From: Gracilibacillus alcaliphilus
Lineage (GTDB): Bacteria > Bacillota > Bacilli > Bacillales > Amphibacillaceae
Direction: 5' to 3'
Assembly: GCF_016909015.1 (NCBI RefSeq)
Contig: NZ_JAFBFA010000039.1
Coordinates: forward strand, 1 to 50,942
Length of the DNA stretch: 50,942 nt
Position 1 is the stretch's first letter. Every line of letters starts with the position of its first letter. The notes beneath the pieces are model-generated. The model did not search any database. It saw nothing but the letters and a program-made list of their open reading frames with translations, and had not been told where the DNA came from. A program made the translations under genes and the position numbers. This document shows positions 35,376 to 43,372 of this stretch, in pieces.

Positions 35376-36398
35376 TCAGCTGAGATAACGATAGTAGATA
35401 TTTTTTGCCTCCATTTGATCCATTGTTCCATGGATCAAGGCTCTCCCATCTTGAAAAAGAACAATCCGAAAGGAATCCACTTCAAAGGAGAGCAGGTACG
35501 GATTCCGAACTAGCTGTATCTGCTTATTCTTCTGCAGTTCTCGGGCAACTTCCGCCAATTCAACCTGCTTGCTCTGAGGACGAAGCTGAACGGTATCCCT
35601 GCCGCATAACACGGTTGTTTTCATCCGAGCATCATAAGCCAAATTGGGGTAGCTTCTCGCTTCGGAACATGATGGACAATCCGGGTTTCGCAAGGTTGCG
35701 ACATCGACCTCCGTATGCTGATTTTTCCATAGATCAAAGGCGGTCAGCTTGCCTGACAGATTCGCCTCATTACCAGTTAACAATTTCAATGCTTCTGTTA
35801 CTTGATGGGAGGTGACTTTCTGTACCACGGGCTGAATCACACCAACACTGTCACATGTGGCACCCTGCTGGGGGATGTAGTCCTGTAAACATTGTAAACA
35901 CGGAGTTTGGTCAGGGATCACGGTAAAGGTGATCCCATAACTGGCTACACATGCTCCATAAATCCATGGTTTGCGATATTTTTGTGCAAGGTCATTCAAC
36001 AAAAGCCTTGTTTCAAAGTTATCGGTGGCATCGATAATCAAATCTACTTGCGATACAAGCTGACTTAAGTTATCTGCCTCAGCGTCCCCTACAATGGCCT
36101 CAATCTCAATCAAGCTATTCACTGCAGCAAGTCGCTGTTTGGCCGCAACAGCCTTTGGCAGCTTATTTTTCATATCCAGCTCACTAAATAACTGCTGTCG
36201 TTGTAAATTGCTCTCTTCCACATAATCACGGTCTATCAATGTTAACTTACCAACACCGGCACGAGCTAACGCTTCGGCACTGCTTGAGCCTAATGCACCT
36301 ACTCCCACAATCAATACATGACTCTGGCTTAACTTTTCTTGTCCCGCTTCTCCAATTGGTGCGAACAACACTTGACGATGGTAACGATTAGCTGCCAA
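35376..36398 (-). CDS. thiF: ThiF: ThiS adenylyltransferase, E1-like
   Basis: Adenylates the C-terminus of ThiS for sulfur loading in thiazole synthesis. The Rossmann ATP site VGVGALGSSSAEALARAGVG is followed by DRDYVEESNLQRQQLF, two CxxC-type zinc motifs (CLQC and CPSC) and a C-terminal extension of about 90 residues. TTG 36398, after AAGAAGGGA, makes residues MAANRYHRQVL the N-terminus, as in homologues, and gives an 11-base overlap with thiG. The in-frame ATG at 36434 lacks a good ribosome binding site. Confidence 0.92.
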   Translation of the reverse strand: MAANRYHRQVLFAPIGEAGQEKLSQSHVLIVGVGALGSSSAEALARAGVGKLTLIDRDYVEESNLQRQQLFSELDMKNKLPKAVAAKQRLAAVNSLIEIEAIVGDAEADNLSQLVSQVDLIIDATDNFETRLLLNDLAQKYRKPWIYGACVASYGITFTVIPDQTPCLQCLQDYIPQQGATCDSVGVIQPVVQKVTSHQVTEALKLLTGNEANLSGKLTAFDLWKNQHTEVDVATLRNPDCPSCSEARSYPNLAYDARMKTTVLCGRDTVQLRPQSKQVELAEVARELQKNKQIQLVRNPYLLSFEVDSFRIVLFQDGRALIHGTMDQMEAKNIYYRYLS

Positions 36399-37158
36399 TA
36401 CTGATCCCTTCTTCCGGACTGCTTGCTGTTGCATATCTCTTCTTGTCTATTCTGCCGGCCTTATATCCAAGCCGTCCTGCTTGAACTGCATATTTCATTG
36501 CTTCTGCCATTTGCACTGGTTTTTTTGCACTTGAAACGGCTGTATTTAGCAGAACTCCATCTGCTCCCAGCTCCATAGCATAGGCCGCATCAGCCGGTGA
36601 ACCAACACCAGCGTCTACGATAACCGGTACATTCGCCTGTTCGATAATAAAAGAGAGATGCAGCGGATTAATAATTCCCTGTCCGCTGCCGATTGGAGAG
36701 GCACCAGGCATAATCGCATGAGCACCTGCTTCCTCTAGTTTTCTTGCCAGTACGATATCATCTGATGTATAAGGAAGAACAGTAAATCCCTCTGCTACTA
36801 GCTCTTTCGTTGCCTTTAATGTTTCGATAGGATCAGGCAGCAGTGTCTTGTTACAGCCGATCACCTCTACTTTGATCATATCACATCGGCCTGAAGCAGC
36901 TGCTAATTTAGCAATTCTTACTGCCTCTTTGGCATCTTTCGCACCCGCCGTATTTGGCAGAAATGCATATTTATTTCCATCAATTTTTTCTAAAAAATTA
37001 GGCAGGGTTGGATCATAAATATTCATCCTCCTCACAGCAAAGGTAAGTACCTCTGTTCCCGATTTCTCTACCGCTTGCTTCTGTATATCAAAATCGGGAT
37101 ATTTACCCGTTCCCAAAAATAAACGAGAACTGAATTGATAACTGCCAACTTTAAGCAT
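36388..37158 (-). CDS. thiG: Thiazole synthase
   Basis: Forms the thiazole phosphate ring from DXP, dehydroglycine and ThiS thiocarboxylate. It has 256 residues, the B. subtilis length, with Schiff-base Lys96 in DMIKVEVIG, and the motifs SRLFLGTGKY, MPGASPIGSGQG and VIVDAGVGSPADAA. ATG 37158 lies 8 bases after GGAGG, which overlaps the end of thiS. An upstream in-frame start at 37194 would add 12 residues inside thiS. Confidence 0.97.
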   Translation of the reverse strand: MLKVGSYQFSSRLFLGTGKYPDFDIQKQAVEKSGTEVLTFAVRRMNIYDPTLPNFLEKIDGNKYAFLPNTAGAKDAKEAVRIAKLAAASGRCDMIKVEVIGCNKTLLPDPIETLKATKELVAEGFTVLPYTSDDIVLARKLEEAGAHAIMPGASPIGSGQGIINPLHLSFIIEQANVPVIVDAGVGSPADAAYAMELGADGVLLNTAVSSAKKPVQMAEAMKYAVQAGRLGYKAGRIDKKRYATASSPEEGISIGS

Positions 37159-37162
37159 ATGT

Positions 37163-37366
37163 TTAACCTCCTCCAACAAAATGAACAATCTCAATCTTGT
37201 CTCCTTCTGTTAATACGGATTGTTCATGTGCTTCTTTTTGTAATATTTGTTGATTATGTTCGACAATCAGCGGTTTATCTGCCACGCCTAAATAATCGAG
37301 TAAATCCTTGATATGCTTGATATCTTCACTTACTGCTAATCCATCTCCGTTTACGATTATCTTCAT
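37163..37366 (-). CDS. thiS: Thiamine sulfur carrier protein ThiS
   Basis: Ubiquitin-like sulfur carrier, 67 residues, ending in HFVGGG; the terminal Gly-Gly is adenylated by ThiF and thiocarboxylated. The second in-frame ATG (37366), 7 bases after AGGTG, overlaps the thiO stop as ATGA. The first ATG (37372) is also possible. Confidence 0.95.
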   Translation of the reverse strand: MKIIVNGDGLAVSEDIKHIKDLLDYLGVADKPLIVEHNQQILQKEAHEQSVLTEGDKIEIVHFVGGG

Positions 37367-38502
37367 CGCCATTCACCTGCCTTTTCCAGTTTATGACTCA
37401 CTTGTCGATCCAACTTAAAATTCTCTTCATACAGCGGATCTACAGGCTTATTTTCGATAATATCTGCCATATAGTGCCCCGTAATTGGTGATAACAATAT
37501 CCCATTGCGATAATGACCTTTGGCGGTGTATAACCCTGAAACACCTGGTACCTGCCCTAGATACGGGTTGCCGTCATCAGTAGCCGGCCGGACACCTGCC
37601 CAATAACAGTCCAGCTTAGCAGCAGACAATTGCGGCATCATTTGTTGGGCATGTGTCAACAAATGATGGATCCCAGCTGCACTAACACGCTTATTGGTCT
37701 GCCCTGGTATCGACGTTGCCCCGACAATTACCTTCCGCCCATGTTTGGGCACAAGATAACAGCCAGCCATTGAAATAGTTGATTGAAACAACGGCTGCTC
37801 CAATTCCAAAGCCAGACACTCTCCCTTAACCGGCCGTGTCGTATAATGGGGAGCTAACAGTTCATCGCCAAAGGCACCTGTTGTTATAATTACTTGATCG
37901 GCATAATAGACCGCTTGCGCTGTTTGAACACCGCGGACTGTCTTCCTTTCGACCAGCAAATTGTTCACTCTTTCCTGTTCATGTAATACAGCTCCACGAT
38001 GAATCGCAGCCAAGGAAAAGGCCTTAGTAATATGACGAGCTGAAACCTGACCATCGTCTGGCAGAAACAGAGCAGCAATCACATCCTTTGATAAACCTGG
38101 CTCCTTTTTTCTCGCTTCTTCTGCTGACAATAAATACGCTGGATTTGCCATTGCCTGCTGAAACATTGCCATTAGTTCCAATTGCTGATATTGCTGCTGA
38201 TCATAGGCCAGCTTTAACATCCCTTTATGGATATACTGAATATCAATACCTGCCTCTGCCTGCAATTCCTCAGACAAGTTTTGAAATAAAGCTCTGCTTT
38301 CTTGTGCTAAGCGAAACAGAGGGCTATCCTCTGTAAATTCGGCTTGAGCACCTAACATCCCGGCCGCTGCACTTGAGGCCTCACTGCCAATTTGATTCGC
38401 CTCTACTACCAGTACTTGGTAACCCCTTTTGGCTAATTGATAGGCAATCGAACAACCAATAACTCCACCGCCAACAATAATTTGATCGAATCTTTTGTTC
38501 AC
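37363..38502 (-). CDS. thiO: Glycine oxidase
   Basis: FAD enzyme that supplies dehydroglycine for thiazole synthesis in aerobic Bacillales. The 379-residue DAO-family protein has the dinucleotide motif IIVGGGVIGCSIAYQLAKRG, then SSAAAGMLGAQ, and a C-terminal YWAGVRPATDDGNPYLG and HYRNGILLSP. GTG 38502 is 6 bases after AGGAGG; the TTG at 38508 abuts it. Use of ThiO rather than ThiH marks an oxygen-dependent pathway. Confidence 0.96.
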   Translation of the reverse strand: MNKRFDQIIVGGGVIGCSIAYQLAKRGYQVLVVEANQIGSEASSAAAGMLGAQAEFTEDSPLFRLAQESRALFQNLSEELQAEAGIDIQYIHKGMLKLAYDQQQYQQLELMAMFQQAMANPAYLLSAEEARKKEPGLSKDVIAALFLPDDGQVSARHITKAFSLAAIHRGAVLHEQERVNNLLVERKTVRGVQTAQAVYYADQVIITTGAFGDELLAPHYTTRPVKGECLALELEQPLFQSTISMAGCYLVPKHGRKVIVGATSIPGQTNKRVSAAGIHHLLTHAQQMMPQLSAAKLDCYWAGVRPATDDGNPYLGQVPGVSGLYTAKGHYRNGILLSPITGHYMADIIENKPVDPLYEENFKLDRQVSHKLEKAGEWR

Positions 38503-38512
38503 CTGCAACCTC

Positions 38513-39112
38513 CTATTTATTCAACACCATTCGGTAAGCCTTAACTACTTGCTTCGGATCGCTCGCCTGCCAAATACCTGAAATCACCGCTATTCCTTCT
38601 GCACCTGCCATGATCACCTGTTTGGCAAGTTGGGGAGTTATTCCTCCAATTGCATAGACTGGAATCGAGAGACTAGCTGTCACTGCCTTCAAGTCGCTTA
38701 CACCCTTTGGCTGCTGATTCGGCTTGGACTGACTGGGATAAATATGCCCATACAGTAAAAAGTCAGCTTGGTCTTGCTGCGCTTGCCGTGCTTCTGCTAA
38801 GGAATGGACAGACCTTCCTATCTTTAATGTCGGAAAGGTGTTCCTTACAGCCTTTACCGGGAGACTATGATAGGCTAACTGGACTCCTCCACACTGTTTA
38901 ACCACAGCTACATCGACACGGTCATTGAGGATAACTTTCTTCATTGGGAGTTTAATTTTTTCTAATTCTGACAAAATGGCTAGCAACTCTTGCGCTGTCT
39001 TCGCCTTTTCTCGTATATGAACATAATCAATCTCATGGTGAATCTGCTGTAGTATTTGTAAATGCCTTCTAGAGAAACAGCCATCACTAATCAGGTGTAA
39101 TGATTTCCCCAT
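38513..39112 (-). CDS. tenI: Thiazole tautomerase TenI
   Basis: ThiE-like TIM barrel of 199 residues. TenI aromatises the thiazole made by ThiG and lacks thiamine phosphate synthase activity. It shows LHLISDG at the N-terminus, the segment LLYGHIYPSQSKPNQQPKG and the phosphate loop YAIGGITPQ. Two ATGs (39118, 39112) both have acceptable ribosome binding sites; the inner one, 7 bases after AAAGGAG, is reported. Gene order tenI-thiO-thiS-thiG-thiF matches B. subtilis, without tenA before it and without thiD after it. Confidence 0.92.
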   Translation of the reverse strand: MGKSLHLISDGCFSRRHLQILQQIHHEIDYVHIREKAKTAQELLAILSELEKIKLPMKKVILNDRVDVAVVKQCGGVQLAYHSLPVKAVRNTFPTLKIGRSVHSLAEARQAQQDQADFLLYGHIYPSQSKPNQQPKGVSDLKAVTASLSIPVYAIGGITPQLAKQVIMAGAEGIAVISGIWQASDPKQVVKAYRMVLNK

Positions 39113-39147
39113 CTGCATGCTCCTTTCTCCTGGTTGGAAGGAAGAAT

Positions 39148-39302
39148 GAAAAACCGCTTACCCAATAAGGATAAGCGGCCATCATGATATATAAACTTAT
39201 ATATAGTATCATTTTCCTGCCACTTCCCTACGCTAGTGCTAACCAGATCAGGTTCAAAGGGTCCGAAATTATCGTCTCAGCCAAAGGCTCCCCTAGTGTT
39301 GA
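39148..39302 (-). promoter_or_regulatory. TPP riboswitch (THI box) with terminator
   Basis: The aptamer (about 39216-39302, minus strand) has CTAGGGGAGCC, GGCTGAGA and GACCCTTTGAACCTGAT, the strongly conserved THI-box elements. A 10-bp terminator stem (39154-39163 with 39169-39178) with TTTTTC tail follows just before tenI. TPP binding would therefore stop transcription of the thiazole operon. Confidence 0.96.
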
Positions 39303-39328
39303 TTATTCAATTTTCGATTGACATATTT

Positions 39329-39358
39329 AGGATAACATAAAACGTTTTCTTCTGTCTA
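39329..39358 (-). promoter_or_regulatory. Promoter of the thi operon
   Basis: On the minus strand TAGACA (complement of 39353-39358), 18 bases, and TATCCT (complement of 39329-39334) lie directly upstream of the THI box and just past the stop of the dehydroquinate-synthase-like gene. No hairpin terminator separates that gene from the riboswitch, so readthrough into the leader is also possible. Confidence 0.5.
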
Positions 39359-39363
39359 GAGCA

Positions 39364-39912
39364 TTACAGTTCTGTGATCTCTTCTTCTATTTTTTCTCCC
39401 AGATGTCTGCCAGGCTGGTCAATCCTCACCATGATAAGATCCCCTTCTTTTAACGAACTCACCTGTTTTTCCTGATCATCTGGAGCTAAAAGATGGACAC
39501 TGTCTGCATCCTGCAATGTCGCCGAAATCTCCGTCTCATCAACTTTGGCAACTATTCGGATAAAGGGGCGTTTTTCGATTTTTACACGACCAACTGCTAT
39601 TGTGCGTGTTTCACCCTTGTGATTGATAACATGAATAGTATCTCCTGGCTTTACTTCTGCTAAATAGTTTGTTTGTTGTCCATCTTTTACTAGATAATGG
39701 TGAATAGCTCCACAATTGACTCGGAACGGTCTTGCTGGATAGGTATCTGTTGTTCGATTCTCTGCCAACACTACCATATAGCCATGTCCTGTATTGCCGA
39801 TCAACACTCCCTCAGTTGGAGTGAGGCGATCCACAAAATCCAGACAGACCCTTGCCCCTTCTCCAATTCGCTCCATGTTGATAACCTCTGCTTCTTTCAG
39901 GATATTTTGCAT
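39364..39912 (-). CDS. Stand-alone C-terminal domain of 3-dehydroquinate synthase II
   Basis: Protein of 182 residues that aligns along its whole length with the C-terminal half of archaeal-type dehydroquinate synthase II (AroB'). Family blocks are IGEGARVCLDFVDRL, EGVLIGNTGHGYMVVLAE, ARPFRVNCGAIHHYL, YLAEVKPGD, AVGRVKIEKRPF and RHLGEKIEEEI. Full enzymes have about 325-375 residues; the N-terminal half is absent here, and the upstream DNA holds another, divergent gene. AGGGG lies 7 bases before the ATG, so the start looks genuine. The full-length family performs NAD-dependent or related cyclisations, including GriH-type benzoate formation. What the isolated domain does is unknown. Confidence 0.8.
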   Translation of the reverse strand: MQNILKEAEVINMERIGEGARVCLDFVDRLTPTEGVLIGNTGHGYMVVLAENRTTDTYPARPFRVNCGAIHHYLVKDGQQTNYLAEVKPGDTIHVINHKGETRTIAVGRVKIEKRPFIRIVAKVDETEISATLQDADSVHLLAPDDQEKQVSSLKEGDLIMVRIDQPGRHLGEKIEEEITEL

Positions 39913-40021
39913 ATTTCGACCCCTATTCTACATTTTTTTGCAATTTACACAAAATTTATATAGTTTTTCTCTAAATTATCATATACAATATATTTTGGAT
40001 TGACAAATGGGAGGAAAATCA

Positions 40022-40141
40022 ATGAGAAAATTATTAATCTTTGTATTTCTTCTATTAATCACTGGCTTCAGCATGCTCGGTTTCTCAAGAGAGAGCCATT
40101 CCATAAATAATGACATCATTGAAATGGAGCAAGATCAATAG
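40022..40141 (+). CDS. Small membrane-anchored or secreted peptide, unknown function
   Basis: A 39-residue peptide starting MRKLLIFVFLLLITGFSMLG and continuing with a polar, acidic tail (residues 21-39, ending EMEQDQ). The N-terminus is a short basic segment followed by about 16 hydrophobic residues, like a signal peptide or single membrane anchor. GGGAGG lies 7 bases before the ATG and a strong hairpin follows, which supports a real gene. It is divergent from the dehydroquinate-synthase-like gene. No family is recognised; a signalling precursor or regulatory micropeptide are both possible. Confidence 0.65.
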   Translation: MRKLLIFVFLLLITGFSMLGFSRESHSINNDIIEMEQDQ

Positions 40142-40154
40142 AAAAAATAGCGGC

Positions 40155-40194
40155 AAAAAGGTTGTGATGGCAGATAGAATCATAACCTTTTTTT
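40155..40194. terminator. Bidirectional terminator between the small peptide and the TetR gene
   Basis: AAAAAGGTTGTGAT (40155-40168) pairs with ATCATAACCTTTTT (40179-40192) with one mismatch. There is a T run on the plus strand and an A run on the other flank, between convergent genes. Confidence 0.85.
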
Positions 40195-40747
40195 ATGCTT
40201 TTAATTGATTCAGCAATAGCTCGATCCCAAATAAAAAGCTGGTCTCGATATCTTGTTCCAATCCAAAGGAATGTTGCACTTCTAATAGGGTAAAGCCATG
40301 CAGATAACTTCTTAGAGTCCGAATAAAATAGATTCTTTCATCCTTTGACAAGTTAAACCGTTCCACTATCTTCTCCAGCAAGTGAACCGTTTGATAGGAT
40401 ATTTCTTTTGTTTGACTGCTCTTCCAAAAAGAAATCCTCTGTGTCAGCTCATATTGACCGGGAAACTGTTTGGCAAACTCCCGATACTCCTTTGCTATTG
40501 CCATCAAGGCCTCCTTTTTCTCCAAACCGACTGTAGCTAATAATAAATGTTGATAAAGGTTCCTGATACTCTCGTAAGCCATCCAATCTAATAAATCCTC
40601 CAAATTCTTGACATGGTTATAAAGAGAAGGAGGCTTAATTCCTAGATTAGCGGAAACAGCTTTGATCGTAACCGCCTCGATACCTTGCGTATCAAGGATC
40701 TCCTTTGTCACGTCGATAATAGCTTGTCTAGTTATTTTCGCTTTCAT
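40193..40747 (-). CDS. TetR-family repressor
   Basis: Repressor of 184 residues with an N-terminal HTH (AVTIKAVSANLGIKPPSLYNHVKN, about residues 24-47) and an all-helical ligand domain of the WHG/TetR_C_33 type. Its ATG overlaps the stop of the MBL hydrolase gene (ATGA), so the two are co-transcribed. The promoter holds two copies of ACTAATNNNATTAGT that probably are its own operators, giving autoregulation. The inducer is unknown but is presumably a substrate or product of the hydrolase. Confidence 0.9.
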   Translation of the reverse strand: MKAKITRQAIIDVTKEILDTQGIEAVTIKAVSANLGIKPPSLYNHVKNLEDLLDWMAYESIRNLYQHLLLATVGLEKKEALMAIAKEYREFAKQFPGQYELTQRISFWKSSQTKEISYQTVHLLEKIVERFNLSKDERIYFIRTLRSYLHGFTLLEVQHSFGLEQDIETSFLFGIELLLNQLKA

Positions 40748-41451
40748 GATGATTTCCTGCTTTCTGCTTTTTGAATCGCCTGTTGCATGGCTTGTTGCGG
40801 CTCCTGTCGCATATTTCCATGCCCCACTGCCAATAACTTGGGTTGAAACGCTGTTAATCGTTTGGCACTATTCAGTGCCTTGTCTTCATCCCAAGTTGCA
40901 AATTTCGGAAATGGGAACAGAAGGTTTAATGTACCGGAAACAGCTAAACCACCGCGGATTTGAAAGGCATCGCCCACGATTAATAGCTGATGGTTGGGCT
41001 CATAAAATGATATCGAACCAGGTGTATGACCAGGGCTTTCGACCACACTTATCCCTTCGATTTGCTCCTTATCTTCCATGGTAAAATCAAACGGGATTTG
41101 TGTGTTTGGGAAACCGCCCTTTATTTTCTTTTGACTTTCACCCTTTTTTAATTCAAAGTCACCTGTTAACAAAAGAGAATCACGTTTGGAAATACCAATG
41201 GAGACATCCGGAAACAGCTGCCGGAAATGCGGGACACCATTTACATGATCTGCATGGGCATGTGTTAACAACAAATGACTTACCTTTTTTCCTGTTTGTT
41301 CACTGATCTTTTTCACCTGATCTGCAAATGGGCGGACACCCATATCAATAACCAACAGTTTTTGTTCCTGCTCTATGACAAAACAGTTAATCGGGAACAT
41401 CGTAGGTAAATAAGTGATTTGATAAAGATTCTTATATTTACTTATTTTCAT
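40744..41451 (-). CDS. MBL-fold metallohydrolase
   Basis: Zinc-dependent hydrolase of 235 residues. The metal motif THAHADH (about residues 62-68), the further His in SPGHTPGS and Asp in VGDAF are all present. Members cleave thioesters, lactones or phosphodiesters, and the substrate cannot be told here. ATG 41451 is 8 bases after AAAGGAG, in preference to GTG 41460. It is first in a two-gene operon with a TetR repressor, a typical detoxification arrangement. Confidence 0.9.
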   Translation of the reverse strand: MKISKYKNLYQITYLPTMFPINCFVIEQEQKLLVIDMGVRPFADQVKKISEQTGKKVSHLLLTHAHADHVNGVPHFRQLFPDVSIGISKRDSLLLTGDFELKKGESQKKIKGGFPNTQIPFDFTMEDKEQIEGISVVESPGHTPGSISFYEPNHQLLIVGDAFQIRGGLAVSGTLNLLFPFPKFATWDEDKALNSAKRLTAFQPKLLAVGHGNMRQEPQQAMQQAIQKAESRKSS

Positions 41452-41467
41452 CTTTAACACTCCTTTA

Positions 41468-41512
41468 ACTAATCATATTAGTATTTTAACTAATGTTATT
41501 AGTTATTGTCAA
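41468..41512 (-). promoter_or_regulatory. Promoter with twin TetR-type operators
   Basis: ACTAATCATATTAGT (41468-41482) and ACTAATGTTATTAGT (41489-41503) are identical palindromes apart from the 3-base centre, with centres 21 bases apart, two helical turns. On the minus strand TTGACA (41507-41512), 18 bases, and TAAAAT (41483-41488) form the promoter. One operator lies in the spacer and one just downstream of the -10. Confidence 0.85.
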
Positions 41513-41790
41513 ATTACTATCCTTATTCTCAATTTATGATCTGATAGTTCCCTTTTATCTAATAAACAGAAGATAATGATTTTCTACAGACTTAGAATTG
41601 ATCCATTTGATATCTGTTAGATTTGTTTTTATGGACTGAAGAACTTGCTTTCTCGTGTTTCTGTCCATAAAGACTGAGGAGCATATTCCTTGTTCCCTGT
41701 GTCCACACAATTTGGTCTTGCAATTTGCCCCCTCTTTAAGAGGCTAAAACCACCAACGCTTCATAGACTCACAAGCTGCTAATCTAAACC
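41513..41790. other. Gene-free region
   Basis: About 280 bases with no plausible gene. Short open stretches on both strands are interrupted by stops and match no family I recognise. A decayed gene is possible but unsupported. Confidence 0.4.
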
Positions 41791-41796
41791 AACTAG

Positions 41797-41832
41797 AAAA
41801 ACTGGACCTGCAACCAGATCCAGTTTTTTCCT
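41797..41832 (-). terminator. Terminator after the second Gfo/Idh/MocA gene
   Basis: A 14-bp stem with one mismatch (41797-41810 and 41815-41828) closes a 4-base loop and ends in T runs on both strands. It lies just past the stop of the leftward gene at 41835. Confidence 0.85.
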
Positions 41833-41834
41833 AT

Positions 41835-43124
41835 TTAACGCTTTAAATCTACTAAACTATCTACCTTAACAGCTTGCCCTGTTGCTAGGGATTGGTTGCC
41901 TGCTATTCCGGTTAAGATCGAGACAGCACCATCAATATGGGAAGCTGCCCGATGAAACGTATCTTCTTTTGGTTCACCAAATAAGTCATTCAGTAATTCT
42001 GGGTCACCACCGCCATGGCCGCCTTCTTTCTCTTCGACTTCTACTTCATATGATTCACCAAACATCGGGATCACACGAAGTGATTTCTGTTCCAACTTGC
42101 CTTCGTCACTCTTTTTCCCGCCAGAATTAATATAGGATTGCTCGCGAACTGATACTTCTATCCGGCCTTTTGTGCCATTAAAGGCGATTTGGAATCCTTC
42201 CCAGGGAAGATAGGCATTTAAGGAATAAGTCAAGATTGCCTTATTTTTATAGGTGACATTGACACCTAGAGTGTCTTCAATATTAATACCATCACCAAAA
42301 ACACTTTGATCACGGTGATAGCCGTCTTCATGCTCTGCGTCTAGATACATCCCTTTTAGATGTGGATTGCTTTCCATATCAATGGCAAAAGGGTCATCCT
42401 TGGCAAGCTCGCTTCCATAAGCCCTTTCGTAAAAGGAAGTAACACCTCGCTCTTCGGCATTCTCTTTTCCATAAAAACGAAGACCACCAGTTGCATATAC
42501 AGTATCAGGCTCTGTACCTAACCAAAAGTTCACTAAATCAAAGTGGTGGGTTGATTTATGTACAAGTAAACCACCACTGTTGCGCTTATCTCGATGCCAT
42601 CTACGGAAATAATCTGCCCCATGCTGTGTATCCAATGCCCACTCAAAATGAACAGAATTAACCTGCCCAATCACACCATCACGAATCAATTCACGAATTT
42701 TTGTATTGTGTGGGGCATAACGATAATTAAACGTTACCCGCACTTGCTGACCTGTACGTTCTACAGCATCAATAATGGCTTGAGTCTTCTCTGCATCCAC
42801 CGTCATCGGCTTCTCTGTAATTACATCACAACCCAGTTCCATGGCCCGGATAATATAACGGTGATGGGTTCGATCGACAGAAGTAACGATAACAAAGTCT
42901 GGTTGTTCTGCCTTGATCATTTCGTCAAACTGGCTAGCCAGGTATGTGCGAATCGCAGGGACACCATACGATTCCTCTAACAATTTGTTCGCATAATCCA
43001 AGCGTGTCTGGTTCACATCACAAAATGCCACAAGCTCACAAGTATCCTGAAAATCTCTTACCATAGATCCATAGAAAAACTCTGCACGACCACCTGTACC
43101 AATAAGTACATATTTTTTCTTCAC
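41835..43124 (-). CDS. Gfo/Idh/MocA-family oxidoreductase, larger type
   Basis: Protein of 429 residues. The Rossmann domain has YVLIGTGGRAEFF, then FCDVNQTRLDYAN and the EKPMTVDAEKTQ segment with the family Lys. The catalytic domain has GGLLVHKSTHHFDLVNFWLG with the His/Asp region and a long C-terminal part (KEGGHGGGDPELLNDLFG). It starts at GTG after AGGTG/AGGG. Relatives act in degradation of plant or host glycans, but the substrate is unknown. A cre-like site and a LacI-type palindrome lie upstream, so it is probably sugar-regulated by a repressor not encoded nearby. Confidence 0.85.
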   Translation of the reverse strand: MKKKYVLIGTGGRAEFFYGSMVRDFQDTCELVAFCDVNQTRLDYANKLLEESYGVPAIRTYLASQFDEMIKAEQPDFVIVTSVDRTHHRYIIRAMELGCDVITEKPMTVDAEKTQAIIDAVERTGQQVRVTFNYRYAPHNTKIRELIRDGVIGQVNSVHFEWALDTQHGADYFRRWHRDKRNSGGLLVHKSTHHFDLVNFWLGTEPDTVYATGGLRFYGKENAEERGVTSFYERAYGSELAKDDPFAIDMESNPHLKGMYLDAEHEDGYHRDQSVFGDGINIEDTLGVNVTYKNKAILTYSLNAYLPWEGFQIAFNGTKGRIEVSVREQSYINSGGKKSDEGKLEQKSLRVIPMFGESYEVEVEEKEGGHGGGDPELLNDLFGEPKEDTFHRAASHIDGAVSILTGIAGNQSLATGQAVKVDSLVDLKR

Positions 43125-43147
43125 TATTCCCTACACCTCTCTAAAAA

Positions 43148-43175
43148 TGTAATCGCTTTAATAACAACGTTGTTA
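43148..43175. promoter_or_regulatory. cre-like site and LacI-type palindromic operator
   Basis: TGTAATCGCTTTAA (43148-43161) fits the cre consensus with one mismatch. It abuts TAACAACGTTGTTA (43162-43175), a perfect 14-base palindrome with the central CG typical of LacI-family operators. Both lie 24-51 bases upstream of the leftward Gfo/Idh/MocA start. Confidence 0.6.
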
Positions 43176-43290
43176 AAATTGTAAAATATATTCGCAAAAA
43201 TAGCAACTTAATTTAACTATTTTTTTAGACTTTGATATAACTCTTTTTTCACAAGCCCATTTTGCTGCTAACAATGCCACTTTTCCACTC

Positions 43291-43350
43291 TAGAAAAACT
43301 TGGCTTAACGCCAAGAAAAAACTCTCCCACTGTTAGATGTGAGAGAGTTA
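43291..43350 (-). terminator. Tandem terminators after the LysM-3D gene
   Basis: First stem AACTCTCCCAC/GTGAGAGAGTT (43320-43330 and 43339-43349) and second stem CTTGGC/GCCAAG (43299-43304 and 43310-43315). Each is followed by a T run on the minus strand. Confidence 0.8.
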
Positions 43351-43372
43351 TGAAATAAATAGTATGTGATTA

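Noticed and set aside
41468..41503. Two short identical palindromes considered as a minimal CRISPR or repeat array
   Set aside because: Only two copies with a 6-base gap inside a promoter; a repressor operator pair is the better explanation.
41580..41760. Possible decayed gene downstream of the second Gfo/Idh/MocA gene
   Set aside because: All frames are broken by stops and no motif can be recognised.
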